A stretch of 64,000 nucleotides of DNA. Source: Gammaproteobacteria bacterium (lineage in GTDB: Bacteria; Pseudomonadota; Gammaproteobacteria; Ga0077536). Under the pieces are notes generated by a model. It had not been told where the DNA came from and did no database searches. It saw nothing but the letters and a program-made list of their open reading frames with translations. The stretch spans positions 124,001-188,000 of the forward strand of contig JACPPA010000022.1 of NCBI GenBank assembly GCA_016191285.1, read 5' to 3'. Shown here piece after piece: positions 39,631-49,182 of the stretch (within the stretch, counting starts at the first letter, position 1; each line of letters starts with the position of its first letter). The position numbers and the translations under genes were made by a program.

Positions 39631-40523
39631 CGCTCGATTCGCCGCGCTGTGGTATCTACGCGATCGTCGGCCGACCTAACGTCGGCAAGTCAACATTACT
39701 CAACCATTTGGTCGGTCAAAAAATTAGCATCACCTCGCGTAAGCCGCAGACCACGCGTTATAAAATTCATGGCATCGCGCAGCACGGGACAACCCAGCTC
39801 GTTTTTGCCGATAGCCCAGGCTGGCAGCGCCAACCGCAAAGCAAATTGCATAAGCTGATGAATCAGCAAATCGATAACGCACTCCACGAAGTTGACGCGG
39901 TGTTGCATATCATCGATGTGGCGGGGTGGCATACCGACGACGGCGCCATCGAACTGATGATCAAAGAAACTGCCCGACCGAGCATTCTGATCATCAATAA
40001 AATTGATCGATTGCACACGCGGGATGGTTTGTTACCGTTGATCGCCAAGCTCGAGTCTGAACATGTGTATCCGGACTACTTCCCGGTGTGTGCGCTAAAT
40101 GGCGCCAATATCCCGGGGCTGCTCGACTTGCTCGCGGCGCGCGCACCGCAGCGGCCGCATTTGTTCGCGGCCGACGACGTTACGGATCGACCGGAACGCT
40201 TTATGGTCGCGGAACTTATTCGCGAGAAGATCGCCCGGCAACTCGGCGATGAATTACCGTATGCCACGCATGTGGTCATTGATACGTTCGTGACACGTGG
40301 CGGCGTGGTGCATATCGACGCCACGATTTGGGTCGAGAAGCCGGGACAAAAGGCCATTGTGATCGGTCGCCAAGGCCAGCGGATTAAACAGATTGGCAGC
40401 AGCGCGCGGCTTGATATCGAAAAAATGCTCGAGCAACGCGTCTACCTGAAGACTTGGGTGAAAGTGCGCGGCAAGTGGACTGAAGATCCGGCCGCCTTGG
40501 AAATCTTTGAGACGCCAGAGTAG
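39627..40523 (+). CDS. era: GTPase Era
   Basis: This 298-residue GTPase helps 30S ribosome assembly by binding the 3' end of 16S rRNA. The G1 loop is GRPNVGKST, G2 is KPQTTRYKIHGI, G3 is DSPGW and G4 is NKIDR. The C-terminal KH domain has VIGRQGQRIKQIGSSAR. It overlaps the end of rnc (ATGA), which gives translational coupling, and precedes recO. Confidence 0.96.
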   Translation: MTLDSPRCGIYAIVGRPNVGKSTLLNHLVGQKISITSRKPQTTRYKIHGIAQHGTTQLVFADSPGWQRQPQSKLHKLMNQQIDNALHEVDAVLHIIDVAGWHTDDGAIELMIKETARPSILIINKIDRLHTRDGLLPLIAKLESEHVYPDYFPVCALNGANIPGLLDLLAARAPQRPHLFAADDVTDRPERFMVAELIREKIARQLGDELPYATHVVIDTFVTRGGVVHIDATIWVEKPGQKAIVIGRQGQRIKQIGSSARLDIEKMLEQRVYLKTWVKVRGKWTEDPAALEIFETPE

Positions 40524-40528
40524 GGTCA

Positions 40529-41233
40529 GTGGCCAGCCGCGAATTAACCGATACGGGCTACGTGCTACATCGGCGGCGCTTTCGTGAAAATAGCGCGATT
40601 ATCGAAGTGCTGACCGCACACCATGGTCTGCTTGGGTTGGTCGTGCGGGGTAAGGAACGCACGGGCAGTGTGCCCAGCGAGTTTCGCGCATTACATTTAG
40701 TGTGGGCAGGCAAGCCTGAGTTACCCTCGCTGGTGCGCGCCGAGCCCCTGGAACGCGCGCTTAAGTTGACCGGCGAGCGTTTATTCAGTGGCTTGTACCT
40801 CAACGAATTGGTGTACCGCTTCATCCACCGCGGGGATGCCAATCCCACTCTATTCGCCGCGTATCAGGCTGCGCTTGGCGCGCTGGTCGATCATTCCGTC
40901 GAAATGACCTTGCGGGAATTCGAACTCACCTTGTTAGCCTGCGTGGGTTATGCCCTGCAACTGAACGCCGCCGCGGACACGGGATTGGCGTTGAACGATT
41001 CGACCCAATACTACTATTTGCCAGAGCACGGCGTGGTGTCTAGCGCGCCGAGTCAGCCGTCTTGCGCGGTTGACGGCCGCACCTTGAAAGCGCTCGCGGG
41101 CGCCGCCGATTGGGAGCCGGAAGTCGCGCGACAGGCCAAGGTCCTAATGCGCTTCGTAATCCACCACCATCTCGGCGGCCGCCAGCTCGCGACGCGCGAG
41201 CTGTTCAAGTTCTCGAATACCGGCAACACTTAA
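40529..41233 (+). CDS. recO: DNA repair protein RecO
   Basis: This 234-residue protein loads RecA on SSB-coated DNA in the RecFOR pathway. The N-terminal OB fold begins [37 protein letters not shown], and the helical C-terminal domain includes [28 protein letters not shown]. The start is GTG at 40529, 5 bp after era. The zinc-finger cysteines of some RecO proteins are not present, as in the E. coli type. Confidence 0.93.
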   Translation: MASRELTDTGYVLHRRRFRENSAIIEVLTAHHGLLGLVVRGKERTGSVPSEFRALHLVWAGKPELPSLVRAEPLERALKLTGERLFSGLYLNELVYRFIHRGDANPTLFAAYQAALGALVDHSVEMTLREFELTLLACVGYALQLNAAADTGLALNDSTQYYYLPEHGVVSSAPSQPSCAVDGRTLKALAGAADWEPEVARQAKVLMRFVIHHHLGGRQLATRELFKFSNTGNT

Positions 41234-41328
41234 GAATCTGCACGCGTGCACGGCAGGCGCTAGCGTTCTACTGGAAGTGTTACTTTCCGGCTAAACTACG
41301 CCTCTTATCATCATCGTGCCGAGTATTC

Positions 41329-42069
41329 GTGACACTCTCTTCGAGCATTCAGTTAGGCGTGAACGTCGATCACATCGCGACCGTTCGCCAACAACGGCGC
41401 GGCCGCTTCCCGGATCCGGTCTACGCTGCACTCGTTGCCGAGCAAGCGGGAGCCGAGGGCATCACTGCCCACCTACGCGAGGATCGTCGCCACATTCAGG
41501 AGCGCGACGTCGAGCTGCTCAAGGACACACTCCAAACTCGGTTAAACCTTGAGATGGCGGCCACGCGACAAATGGTAAACATCGCACTCCGCGTACGGCC
41601 GGCGCATTGTTGTCTAGTGCCGGAACGGCGTGAAGAGCTGACGACCGAAGGCGGCTTGGAGGCAGCAGGTCAAGTGACGACACTCCACTCGGTTTGCGAC
41701 GAATTGACCGCAGCGGGGATCGTGGTCTCTCTTTTCATCGATCCCGAGCCCAGCCAAATCGAAGCTGCGAAAACACTTGGCGCCCCCTGCATTGAATTGC
41801 ATACGGGAGCGTATGCGGATACCACGGACCCGGCGGCGCGGCGGCGGGAGCACGCGCGACTCGCGCACGCCGCACAGTACGCGCATGCGCTCGGCCTGCA
41901 GGTAAACGCTGGACATGGCCTGACGCTCGACAACGTTCAAGCGATTGCGCAAATACCCGAAATCGTCGAGCTCAATATCGGCTACTCGATCGTCGCTCGC
42001 GCGCTATTTGTGGGACTTCCAGCGGCGGTAGCCGAAATGAAGCACGCGTTGGCGGCGGCTCGCGCATGA
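41329..42069 (+). CDS. pdxJ: Pyridoxine 5'-phosphate synthase
   Basis: This is a 246-residue TIM-barrel enzyme that joins deoxyxylulose phosphate and aminoacetone phosphate in vitamin B6 synthesis. Family sequences are [40 protein letters not shown], and [11 protein letters not shown]. The open frame begins far upstream within recO, but the family N-terminus and length indicate the GTG at 41329. The stop overlaps acpS by 4 bp. Confidence 0.94.
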   Translation: MTLSSSIQLGVNVDHIATVRQQRRGRFPDPVYAALVAEQAGAEGITAHLREDRRHIQERDVELLKDTLQTRLNLEMAATRQMVNIALRVRPAHCCLVPERREELTTEGGLEAAGQVTTLHSVCDELTAAGIVVSLFIDPEPSQIEAAKTLGAPCIELHTGAYADTTDPAARRREHARLAHAAQYAHALGLQVNAGHGLTLDNVQAIAQIPEIVELNIGYSIVARALFVGLPAAVAEMKHALAAARA

Positions 42070-42449
42070 TTACCGGACTCGGCATCGATATCGTGCAAGT
42101 CGAGCGAGTCGCGACGGTCTATCGGCGGTTTGGTCGCAAATTCGCGCGCCGCGTGCTCGCCGGCGATGAACTTGCGGCCTTCGATCGAAGCGCGGCGCCG
42201 GTGCGATTTTTAGCCATGCGTTTTGCCGCCAAGGAAGCGGTATCGAAAGCGCTTGGCACCGGTTTTCGTCACGGTGTTGCCCTACGCCTAATCGAAGTCG
42301 TCCACAACGCAGCGGGCAAACCCTCACTGCGGCTGCACGGCGAAGTCGCCAAACTCGCGACACTCCAGCAGGTCATGGCAACCCACGTCAGTCTGACCGA
42401 CGAACGCGACTATGCCGCCGCGGTCGTCGTCTTCGAATCGTTAAATTGA
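42066..42449 (+). CDS. acpS: Holo-[acyl-carrier-protein] synthase
   Basis: This 127-residue enzyme attaches phosphopantetheine to acyl carrier protein. The two signature motifs are [12 protein letters not shown] (residues 4-15) and [15 protein letters not shown] (about 55-69), containing the magnesium-binding Asp and Glu. It acts on AcpP, encoded 11 kb away in this window. It overlaps pdxJ (ATGA). Downstream, a mobile element now separates it from prfC. Confidence 0.95.
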   Translation: MITGLGIDIVQVERVATVYRRFGRKFARRVLAGDELAAFDRSAAPVRFLAMRFAAKEAVSKALGTGFRHGVALRLIEVVHNAAGKPSLRLHGEVAKLATLQQVMATHVSLTDERDYAAAVVVFESLN

Positions 42450-42455
42450 ATTCCC

Positions 42456-42466
42456 ATGTCTGAGTT
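42456..42466 (+). repeat. Left target-site duplication carrying the old prfC start
   Basis: ATGTCTGAGTT, 7 bp after the acpS stop, is the original prfC start left in its native context. It now reads into the element and ends after ten codons (TGA at 42486-42488), so it should yield only a decapeptide. Confidence 0.8.
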
Positions 42467-42630
42467 GAATGGCACTTACTTGAGCTGAAATGCCGAGCAA
42501 GTTACGAAATTCCTTCACCACGTCATTCCTGCGCAAGCAGGAATCCAGTGAAACGATAGATTTATTGCACACTGGACCCCGTGTCGCAGCACGGGGTGAC
42601 GCATAAAATTGACCTAAGTAAGTGCCATTC
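42467..42630. mobile_element. 164-bp MITE inserted at the prfC start
   Basis: Perfect 15-bp terminal inverted repeats (GAATGGCACTTACTT at 42467-42481, reverse complement at 42616-42630) bound the element. It is flanked by an exact 11-bp direct repeat, ATGTCTGAGTT, at 42456-42466 and 42631-42641. This is a target-site duplication of the length made by IS4-family transposases. It has no coding capacity. Inside are two perfect hairpins: ATTCCTGC/GCAGGAAT (42525-42544, GCAA loop) and CCCCGTG/CACGGGG (42577-42596). A CCAGTG/CACTGG pair (42545-42550, 42570-42575) lies between them. The internal CATTCCTGCGCAAGCAGG-type hairpin resembles repeats scattered in many proteobacterial genomes. The transposase family is inferred from duplication length only. 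Confidence 0.85.
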
Positions 42631-42641
42631 ATGTCTGAGTT
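42631..42641 (+). repeat. Right target-site duplication carrying the working prfC start
   Basis: This second copy of ATGTCTGAGTT continues in frame into prfC and supplies its ATG and first codons. Sequence upstream of it is now the right inverted repeat of the element, with no strong Shine-Dalgarno sequence visible. Confidence 0.8.
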
Positions 42642-44235
42642 AAGTACCGCGATTAAAAAGCGGCGGACCTTCGCCATCGTCTCGCATCCGGATGCGGGCA
42701 AGACCACCGTCACCGAGAAACTATTGTTATTTGGCGGCGCGATCAATGCGGCCGGTACGGTAAAGGCGCGAAAGAGCGCGCGCTTTGCGACGTCGGATTG
42801 GATGGAAATCGAGCGTCAACGTGGCATCTCGGTGACGTCCTCGGTAATGCAGTTCGACTATCACGATTACGTGATCAATTTGCTGGATACCCCAGGTCAC
42901 GAGGATTTTTCGGAGGACACCTATCGCGTCCTCACGGCGGTCGATTCCGTGTTGATGGTGATCGATGCCGCAAAAGGCGTCGAAGAGCGCACCATCAAAC
43001 TATTGGACGTTTGTCGGTTACGTAAAACGCCAATCGTCACGTTTATCAATAAGCTTGATCGCTACAGTCGGCCGCCGCTGGATCTAATCGACGAAGTGGA
43101 GAGCGTGTTAAAAATTAAATGCGCCCCAGTCACGTGGCCGCTTGGTTCCGGTCAGCACTTTGCCGGCGTCTATCATTTTGACCACGGGCATTTAGTTCAA
43201 TATCAGCGTGAAATTGACGCAAATGCCGCGGCACTTGAATCTGTGACACTGGCCTTGGATTCGCCGCAAGCGAACTTCGTATTTGGCGATCAACTGAATG
43301 AACTGCGTGACGAAATCTCGTTGGTCGACGGCGCCGGGACCCGTTTCAATCATGAGGCCTACCGCGCGGGAACCCTAACGCCCGTATTTTTTGGTTCGGC
43401 GCTGCAGAATTTCGGGATCCGAGAAATGCTCGACTACTTTGTAGAGATCGCACCACCTCCGCAATTTCGGGCCGCGTACGAGCGCAATGTCAGCGCGGAA
43501 GAAGAAACTTTCAGCGGATTTGTGTTTAAGATTCAAGCGAACATGGATCCACAACATCGCGATCGGATCGCCTTCATGCGGATCTGTTCGGGGCGCTTCA
43601 CACCCGGCATGCGGTTGCGGCATGTGCGGCTCGGTCGTGAGATTCAAGTCGCCAACGCGCTGACTTTTTTTGCGCGCGGTCGCGAACAGGTCGCTGATGC
43701 CTATGCGGGCGACATCATTGGGCTTCACAACCACGGCACCATTCAGATTGGCGATACCTTCACCGCCGGTGAACGGCTAACCTTTCAAGGGATCCCAAGC
43801 TTCGCGCCTGAACTTTTCAAGCGCGTACGAGCGACGGATCCCCTGCGCGCCAAGGCGTTACTGAAAGGACTCACTGAGCTCGGCGAGGAGGGCGCCGCGC
43901 AGGTATTTCGATTGGTCAATCGTAACGAATTGGTGTTGGGTGCAATCGGCACCCTGCAGTTCGACGTGGTCGCCTACCGTCTAAAACACGAGTACGGCGT
44001 TGAATGCCTGTTTGAACCGATAGCGACCCAAGTCGCCCGCTGGGTGTCCAGCACGAGTCCCAAGGAACTCGAAAAATTTTCGCGCCAAGTCGGCGATAAT
44101 TTCGCGCTCGATGGGGGCGGGAATCCGACTTACCTGGCCCCCACCCGCATCAATCTGCAACTCACGATCGAACGCTGGCCGGAACTTGAGTTTCATGCCA
44201 CGCGCGAAGTCGGTCTGCGCCAAGACTCGCTTTAA
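42631..44235 (+). CDS. prfC: Peptide chain release factor 3
   Basis: This 534-residue translational GTPase recycles RF1/RF2 after termination. It has the P-loop SHPDAGKTT (about residues 18-26), [28 protein letters not shown] and the NKLDR specificity motif, followed by the RF3-type C-terminal domains. I use the ATG at 42631 inside the right target duplication. A GTG at 42622 in the element would add three residues. The protein looks intact, but its translation signals come from the inserted element. It ends tail to tail with rne, with a 4-bp overlap. Confidence 0.95.
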   Translation: MSELSTAIKKRRTFAIVSHPDAGKTTVTEKLLLFGGAINAAGTVKARKSARFATSDWMEIERQRGISVTSSVMQFDYHDYVINLLDTPGHEDFSEDTYRVLTAVDSVLMVIDAAKGVEERTIKLLDVCRLRKTPIVTFINKLDRYSRPPLDLIDEVESVLKIKCAPVTWPLGSGQHFAGVYHFDHGHLVQYQREIDANAAALESVTLALDSPQANFVFGDQLNELRDEISLVDGAGTRFNHEAYRAGTLTPVFFGSALQNFGIREMLDYFVEIAPPPQFRAAYERNVSAEEETFSGFVFKIQANMDPQHRDRIAFMRICSGRFTPGMRLRHVRLGREIQVANALTFFARGREQVADAYAGDIIGLHNHGTIQIGDTFTAGERLTFQGIPSFAPELFKRVRATDPLRAKALLKGLTELGEEGAAQVFRLVNRNELVLGAIGTLQFDVVAYRLKHEYGVECLFEPIATQVARWVSSTSPKELEKFSRQVGDNFALDGGGNPTYLAPTRINLQLTIERWPELEFHATREVGLRQDSL

Positions 44236-46604
44236 ACCGGCGCGTCCGTAGGTTCCGGATGCGCACCCGCATCTTCACTCAGACGGGGAGTGGGCGGACG
44301 GAAATCCGGCACGCTAGTGCTTACCGATGGTGGTGCGCTCGGCGCGTCCGCAGTAACGTGGCGCTGTGGCGCTGGTTCGAGTCCGGCCACGGGACCGGGA
44401 TGCGGTCCAAACGACTGGTTAGCGCTGCGCTCGTTAGCATTAATCTCGAGCGATGGCATGCGTGCGCCGGCATCCGACGCCACTGACTCGCGAGCGGGTG
44501 ACGCAGCGCGCGGTGGCGCATCGTCACGAAAATCACTTTCGATTGAGTCGCTGGTGGTCGATGCAGCGAGGGCCGCCACCCGCTGCTCATTGTGGCGACC
44601 CTGCCCTCGACGCCGCCCATCACCGCGCTCTTGCGGCTGACGCCGCGGGCGCTCGTTGCTGTCGGGAGCAGCGGTGCTCGTTTCGCCAGTCGCGCGCTCC
44701 TCCGGACGAAGCCCACGTCCTTCGCCGCCGCGGCGACTGCGTTGTTGTCGACCTTGTTGTTGACCACCACGGCGCGGATCCGAACGGCCACGCTCATCGC
44801 GGTTGCCGTGACTTGCACGACCGCCGCTCTCAACTTGTGGCTCATTGGCGGACGGTGGTGCCAGGGCGCTGGGTCGACCTGGTTGAGGTTCATCGGCTCG
44901 CGCGGGCGCCAAAGATGTCGTTTCATCGCCACCAAAAATGGCGGAAAAAAATCGTTTAATGACACCCTTCGAGCTCGCCGCTGGCGGCGCCGCTGCCGGT
45001 GCACTGCGCTGGATATCACGTACTGCCGCCTGCTGTTGGCGCGGCGCATCGCGTTTATTGAAATCGTAGATCGGTGGTTGTTCGACCTCCGACACCATTT
45101 CATGACTTTCGCCGATGTCGCGTTTCCCCAGATCTTGTTCGCGGATCCGTTGCACCGAGAAATGCGGGGTTTCCAAATTTGGATTCGGGATGATCAGGAT
45201 TTCGACTTCGTGGCGTTCTTCAATGCGCGTGACGTCACGACGCTTTTCATTGAATAGTAACGCGGCCACATCGGCTGGCACCTGCGCCGCGACTTTGGCG
45301 GTCGAGTCCTTCATGGCCTCTTCTTCAATCACCCGTAGAACCGACAACGCGGTGGGACGCAAACTGCGAATCGTGCCGACCCCATCACACCGCGGGCAGA
45401 GTTCGTGACTGAATTCCGCCAAGGATGGACGTAGGCGTTGCCGCGACATTTCCAGCAGACCAAAACGCGAGATTCGGCCGATTTGCACCCGGGCGCGATC
45501 CATCTTCACGCATTCGCGAATTTTGTTCTCGACCGCGCGCTGGTTCTTGGCCGCCATCATGTCGATGAAATCCACGACTATAAGTCCGCCCAGGTCGCGC
45601 AAGCGCAGCTGGGTCGCGATTTCTTCAGCCGCTTCAAGATTAGTCGTCAGCGCTGTTTCCTCGATATCCCCCCCATGCGTGGCACGCGCGGAATTGATGT
45701 CGATGGTGATCAACGCTTCAGTTGGTTCAATGACAAGGCCGCCGCCACTCGGCAGCCGCACTTCGCGGCTAAAGGCGGTTTCGATTTGGCTCTCGATCTG
45801 ATATCGCGTGAACAGCGGGACGCTGTCTTGGTAGAGCTTCAGCTTATTCATGGTCTGCGGCATCACCTGGCGCATAAACTCCTGCGCCGTGCCATACAAC
45901 CCTTCGTCGTCGACTAAAATTTCGGCGATATCGCTGCGCAGATAATCGCGAATGGCACGAATGATCACGTTCTGGTCTTGGTAGATCAGAAACGGCGAGG
46001 GGCGTGTATGGGCCGCTTCTTCGATCGCCGTCCAGAGTTGCAGCAGATAGTCGAGGTCCCACTGCAGCTCTTCGGTATTTTTCCCGATACCCGCGGTGCG
46101 CAGAATCAACCCCACGTGCTCTGGGATATTAAGGCCCGCCATGGCCTCCTTGGCGTCTTCGCGTGCTTCACCTTCGATTTGACGGGAGACTCCGCCAGCG
46201 CGCGGATTGTTCGGCATCGCGACCAAGTAACGGCCGGCTAGCGAGACGAAGGTCGTCAGTGCCGCGCCTTTGTTGCCGCGCTCTTCCTTTTCGACTTGAA
46301 CAACGATTTCCTGACCTTCGTCGAGGACTTCACGGATATTGACGCGATTGCCACTGCGCGGCTTGTCTTTGAACAGAGAGCGGGACACTTCCTTCAGGGG
46401 CAGGAAGCCATGCCGTTCAGATCCGTAGTCCACGAAAGCGGCTTCGAGACTGGGCTCGATGCGGATGATCCGCCCTTTGTAGATGTTGGATTTTTTCTGC
46501 TCTTTGCCAGTGGCTTCGATATCCAAATCGAACAACCGTTGGCCGTCCACGAGCGCCACCCGCAACTCTTCCGGCTGAGTTGCGTTAATCAGCATTCTTT
46601 TCAT
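44232..46604 (-). CDS. rne: Ribonuclease E
   Basis: This 790-residue endonuclease is the core of the RNA degradosome. It starts [21 protein letters not shown], with an S1 domain (about 35-125). Catalytic aspartates lie in [10 protein letters not shown] (about 303) and LIVVDFIDM (about 346). The zinc-link CPRC is near 404. The C-terminal third is disordered and rich in Arg, Pro and Gly. It carries a predicted membrane-targeting amphipathic helix ([13 protein letters not shown], about 547-560). The frame is open to 46745, but the family start is the ATG at 46604. The non-catalytic tail is shorter than in E. coli (1061 residues in total there). Confidence 0.94.
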   Translation of the reverse strand: MKRMLINATQPEELRVALVDGQRLFDLDIEATGKEQKKSNIYKGRIIRIEPSLEAAFVDYGSERHGFLPLKEVSRSLFKDKPRSGNRVNIREVLDEGQEIVVQVEKEERGNKGAALTTFVSLAGRYLVAMPNNPRAGGVSRQIEGEAREDAKEAMAGLNIPEHVGLILRTAGIGKNTEELQWDLDYLLQLWTAIEEAAHTRPSPFLIYQDQNVIIRAIRDYLRSDIAEILVDDEGLYGTAQEFMRQVMPQTMNKLKLYQDSVPLFTRYQIESQIETAFSREVRLPSGGGLVIEPTEALITIDINSARATHGGDIEETALTTNLEAAEEIATQLRLRDLGGLIVVDFIDMMAAKNQRAVENKIRECVKMDRARVQIGRISRFGLLEMSRQRLRPSLAEFSHELCPRCDGVGTIRSLRPTALSVLRVIEEEAMKDSTAKVAAQVPADVAALLFNEKRRDVTRIEERHEVEILIIPNPNLETPHFSVQRIREQDLGKRDIGESHEMVSEVEQPPIYDFNKRDAPRQQQAAVRDIQRSAPAAAPPAASSKGVIKRFFSAIFGGDETTSLAPARADEPQPGRPSALAPPSANEPQVESGGRASHGNRDERGRSDPRRGGQQQGRQQRSRRGGEGRGLRPEERATGETSTAAPDSNERPRRQPQERGDGRRRGQGRHNEQRVAALAASTTSDSIESDFRDDAPPRAASPARESVASDAGARMPSLEINANERSANQSFGPHPGPVAGLEPAPQRHVTADAPSAPPSVSTSVPDFRPPTPRLSEDAGAHPEPTDAPV

Positions 46605-47076
46605 TGTCGAAACCTTTCGCTGTGCGCTCGTCCTGCCGTTGCAGGAGGGGACAGTCGCGCCTGATTCAATGCGATCGTGCAGGCAATGACGTGCGTGAGC
46701 GCGAGTCAATACGGTGCCGCGGCACCAACGTCGTACCGCGACCATTTTTCGCTACCGCCTTAATCGCACCGGAGTATCGCAGCATCGCACCGGGGTTAGA
46801 TCTCATCGGTGGGTGGTCTGCGCTACGGTCGCGCCGGATCCGTCACACCCGCCATCTAACGTAACGCCTGTACACGCAAGGGGCGCTTACTGCAGCAGCT
46901 CGGAGGATTCCTCGTTGGGACCTAAGTTCGCGGCCCCAATTTGTTAGACTGTCGGAGCGCGCAAGCTCATTCGCTACAGTTGCGTCACAAAATACGCCGC
47001 GTTAAGGCGAGTCGACTATAGCAGCGTTAGGCCCTTGACGGCAATTGCGTTTGACATCTGATTCGAGGCACCGGCG
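46605..47076. other. Divergent rne/rluC intergenic region with long rne leader
   Basis: This 472-bp region has no gene I can support. In relatives the rne mRNA has a long 5' leader through which RNase E controls its own synthesis, and most of this stretch is likely such a leader. Several GC-rich short inverted repeats are visible (for example GTGCCGCGGCAC at about 46711-46722), but I cannot fold the leader reliably. On the rluC side TTGACG at 47035-47040 could be a -35, with only a weak -10 (CTGATT) 17 bp on. Confidence 0.4.
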
Positions 47077-48030
47077 ATGGCCGACAAGGCGCGTGTACAA
47101 CATCTAATTGTCGGTCCCGACCACGCCGCGCGACGGCTCGATAATTTTCTGGGGTCGGTGCTCGGCGAGCTACCCAAACCGCTGATTTACCGGATTATCC
47201 GCACCGGCGAAGTGCGCGTGAATGGCGGTCGTGCCGAACCCTCGCGGAAATTGGAACTAGGGGACAAGGTGCGCGTGCCGCCGCTGCGCTTCGGCGCCAC
47301 GGCCGACCTGCCACTCCCGCGTGAAGCCATCGCCGAGGTCAGGGCAGCAATTTTGTACGAGGACGAATTCGTCCTCGTACTCAACAAACCAGCCGGCCTC
47401 GCCTCACACGCGGGCTCGGGGCTGCGTTATGGCGCGATCGATGTGCTGCGGGCAGCGCGGCCGGATTGCCCTGACCTTAATCTTACTCATCGGCTCGACC
47501 GCGACACTTCCGGTTGTTTGTTGTTCGCCAAAGATATCTTAAGTTTGCGGCGCTTGAACGGGCAAATTGCCGACCGCGAGTTTCAAAAAGCGTATTTGGC
47601 GCTGCTTCAAGGCCAGTTGCCGGCCGCGCGCGTGGTGGTGGATACCCCGCTTGAAAGTCGCAATGGAACCGGCGCAGGGCGGCGCACCGTGGCTGCGGCC
47701 GGCGGTCGTGCCGCCAGCACCACGTTAGCGCTCGTTCGACAATTCCGGAGTTGTTGCTTAGTTAGCGCCAAGCCCTATACCGGCCGCACGCATCAGATTC
47801 GTGCGCACGCCGAAACATTGGGCCATCCACTCGGTGGCGATGAGATTTACGGCGACGAAACTTTTAACCGCTATCTGCGCACGCTCGGCTTACGCCGCAT
47901 GTTCCTGCACGCATTCAAGTTAGAATTCACGCTGAACCACTCGATCGCGGTCGAGGCGCCGCTGCCACCCGAATTGACCATGGTGGTAGCCGCGCTTGAG
48001 AACGACGCCGCAAGCTTTACCCACGGATAA
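47077..48030 (+). CDS. rluC: 23S rRNA pseudouridine synthase RluC
   Basis: This is a 317-residue RluA-family enzyme that makes pseudouridines in 23S rRNA. An N-terminal S4 RNA-binding domain (ARRLDNFLGSVLGELPKPLIYRIIRTGEVRVNGGRAEPSRKLELGDKVRVP) precedes the catalytic domain. The catalytic Asp is in THRLDRDTSGCLLFAK (about residue 144). The TGRTHQIRAHAETLGHPLGGDEIYG motif is intact. It is divergent from rne, the standard gammaproteobacterial order, and 9 bp upstream of sppA. Confidence 0.93.
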   Translation: MADKARVQHLIVGPDHAARRLDNFLGSVLGELPKPLIYRIIRTGEVRVNGGRAEPSRKLELGDKVRVPPLRFGATADLPLPREAIAEVRAAILYEDEFVLVLNKPAGLASHAGSGLRYGAIDVLRAARPDCPDLNLTHRLDRDTSGCLLFAKDILSLRRLNGQIADREFQKAYLALLQGQLPAARVVVDTPLESRNGTGAGRRTVAAAGGRAASTTLALVRQFRSCCLVSAKPYTGRTHQIRAHAETLGHPLGGDEIYGDETFNRYLRTLGLRRMFLHAFKLEFTLNHSIAVEAPLPPELTMVVAALENDAASFTHG

Positions 48031-48039
48031 CCACTTTCA

Positions 48040-49032
48040 ATGAATAACGAGATCAATTCTGATTCGCCCACCGACTCGACGCCGGGAACCCCCGCCGCCA
48101 ATTGGGAGCAAACTATCGTCCGCAATTTTGCGTACGAGGCCTTGCGCGAACAGCGCCGCGCGCGCCGCTGGAGCGTGTTTTTTCGGTGTCTAATCTTTCT
48201 ATATTTGTTCGGTCTGCTGCTGGTCTCGTGGCCCAGTCTGAACCTCGGGGGAGCCTTCGGCAAAAGTAAGATCACGGCGCTCGTTGATGTGCAAGGAGTC
48301 ATCGCTCACGGGATGCCGGCGAGCGCCGAAAATGTCATCACCGGATTACGCGATGCGTTCGAACACAAGGCTACCGCGGCGGTGATCGTGCGTCTCAACA
48401 GTCCAGGCGGAAGTCCGGTACAAGCCGGCTATATCAATGACGAAATATTTCGCTTAAAGGTCAAGTATCCGCGGATAAAAGTCTACGCCGTAATCGAAGA
48501 TATCTGCGCCTCTGGTGGCTATTACATCGCTGCCGCGGCGGACGAGATCTACGCGGATAAGGGCAGTATCGTGGGCTCGATCGGAGTTCGCATGGACAGC
48601 TTCGGGTTTGTTGAAGCGTTGCATAAGCTCGGTATCGAACGGCGTTTGTTGACCGCCGGCGAGCATAAAGGGTTCCTCGATCCCTTCATGCCGCTGAATG
48701 ACCATGAAGTCGCGCATGTCACTGGCCTGTTAAAAGAAATTCATCAGCAATTTATCAACACCGTGCGTAAAGGCCGGCGCGATCGCTTGAAAGAAAACCC
48801 AGATCTTTATTCAGGTCTCGTGTGGACGGGTGAGAAGGGATTGGAACTGGGCTTGGTCGATGCCCTGGGCTCGGCCGGGTACGTCGCGCGCGAGATCGTT
48901 CACGCGCCGGATATCGTCGACTTTACGCCGCAGCAAAATGTCGTCGAATCCCTGGCGCGACGGTTTGGCGCGCAACTAAGCGCGGGAATTAAGGAAACTC
49001 TGAATAAGTCCCTCGTGGACTTTTCAGAGTAA
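48040..49032 (+). CDS. sppA: Signal peptide peptidase SppA (short type)
   Basis: This is a 330-residue membrane-bound serine protease that digests cleaved signal peptides. One N-terminal membrane helix (about residues 46-66) is followed by a ClpP-fold domain with NSPGGSP (about 125) and the catalytic Ser in EDICASGGYYIAAAADEIYAD (about 160). The conserved Lys lies in the GEHKGFLDPF region. It is the single-copy ~36-kDa form rather than the duplicated E. coli form. It is followed by a cluster of three perfect hairpins. Confidence 0.9.
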   Translation: MNNEINSDSPTDSTPGTPAANWEQTIVRNFAYEALREQRRARRWSVFFRCLIFLYLFGLLLVSWPSLNLGGAFGKSKITALVDVQGVIAHGMPASAENVITGLRDAFEHKATAAVIVRLNSPGGSPVQAGYINDEIFRLKVKYPRIKVYAVIEDICASGGYYIAAAADEIYADKGSIVGSIGVRMDSFGFVEALHKLGIERRLLTAGEHKGFLDPFMPLNDHEVAHVTGLLKEIHQQFINTVRKGRRDRLKENPDLYSGLVWTGEKGLELGLVDALGSAGYVAREIVHAPDIVDFTPQQNVVESLARRFGAQLSAGIKETLNKSLVDFSE

Positions 49033-49064
49033 GGAAAACAAAAAGTGCCATTTTTGTTTTCCTT
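49031..49064. repeat. Perfect A/T-rich hairpin 1 after sppA
   Basis: AAGGAAAACAAAAA (49031-49044) pairs perfectly over 14 bp with TTTTTGTTTTCCTT (49051-49064) around the loop GTGCCA. It begins at the sppA stop codon and could end sppA transcription, since the 3' arm is T-rich. A related hairpin lies at 52784-52815. Confidence 0.8.
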
Positions 49065-49095
49065 CATGTTCAACGGTCTGCGGCCGTTGAACATG
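49065..49095. repeat. Perfect hairpin 2 after sppA
   Basis: CATGTTCAACGG (49065-49076) pairs perfectly over 12 bp with CCGTTGAACATG (49084-49095) around a 7-nt loop. It directly abuts hairpin 1. No T-run follows it. Confidence 0.8.
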
Positions 49096-49113
49096 GCGGT
49101 ACTTCCCTGTGCC

Positions 49114-49148
49114 TTAAGGGATCTCTGCCTTTTGCAGAGATCCCTTAA
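49114..49148. repeat. Perfect hairpin 3 after sppA, CTCTGC/GCAGAG family
   Basis: TTAAGGGATCTCTGC (49114-49128) pairs perfectly over 15 bp with GCAGAGATCCCTTAA (49134-49148) around the loop CTTTT. A second member of this design, with a compensatory change in the arms, lies between prpC and prpD (62482-62511). It has no U-tract, so it is more like a dispersed palindromic repeat than a terminator. Confidence 0.8.
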
Positions 49149-49182
49149 ATCAGTGTTTACGGAGAGCTGGTAGATAATCCGA

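Noticed and set aside
41110-41328. 73-codon N-terminal extension of pdxJ
   Set aside because: The extension reads through the end of recO in another frame and does not match PdxJ. The GTG at 41329 gives the standard protein.
44453-45257. Several long plus-strand open frames opposite rne
   Set aside because: They are antisense to the low-complexity, Arg/Pro-rich tail of RNase E, whose composition produces long open shadow frames.
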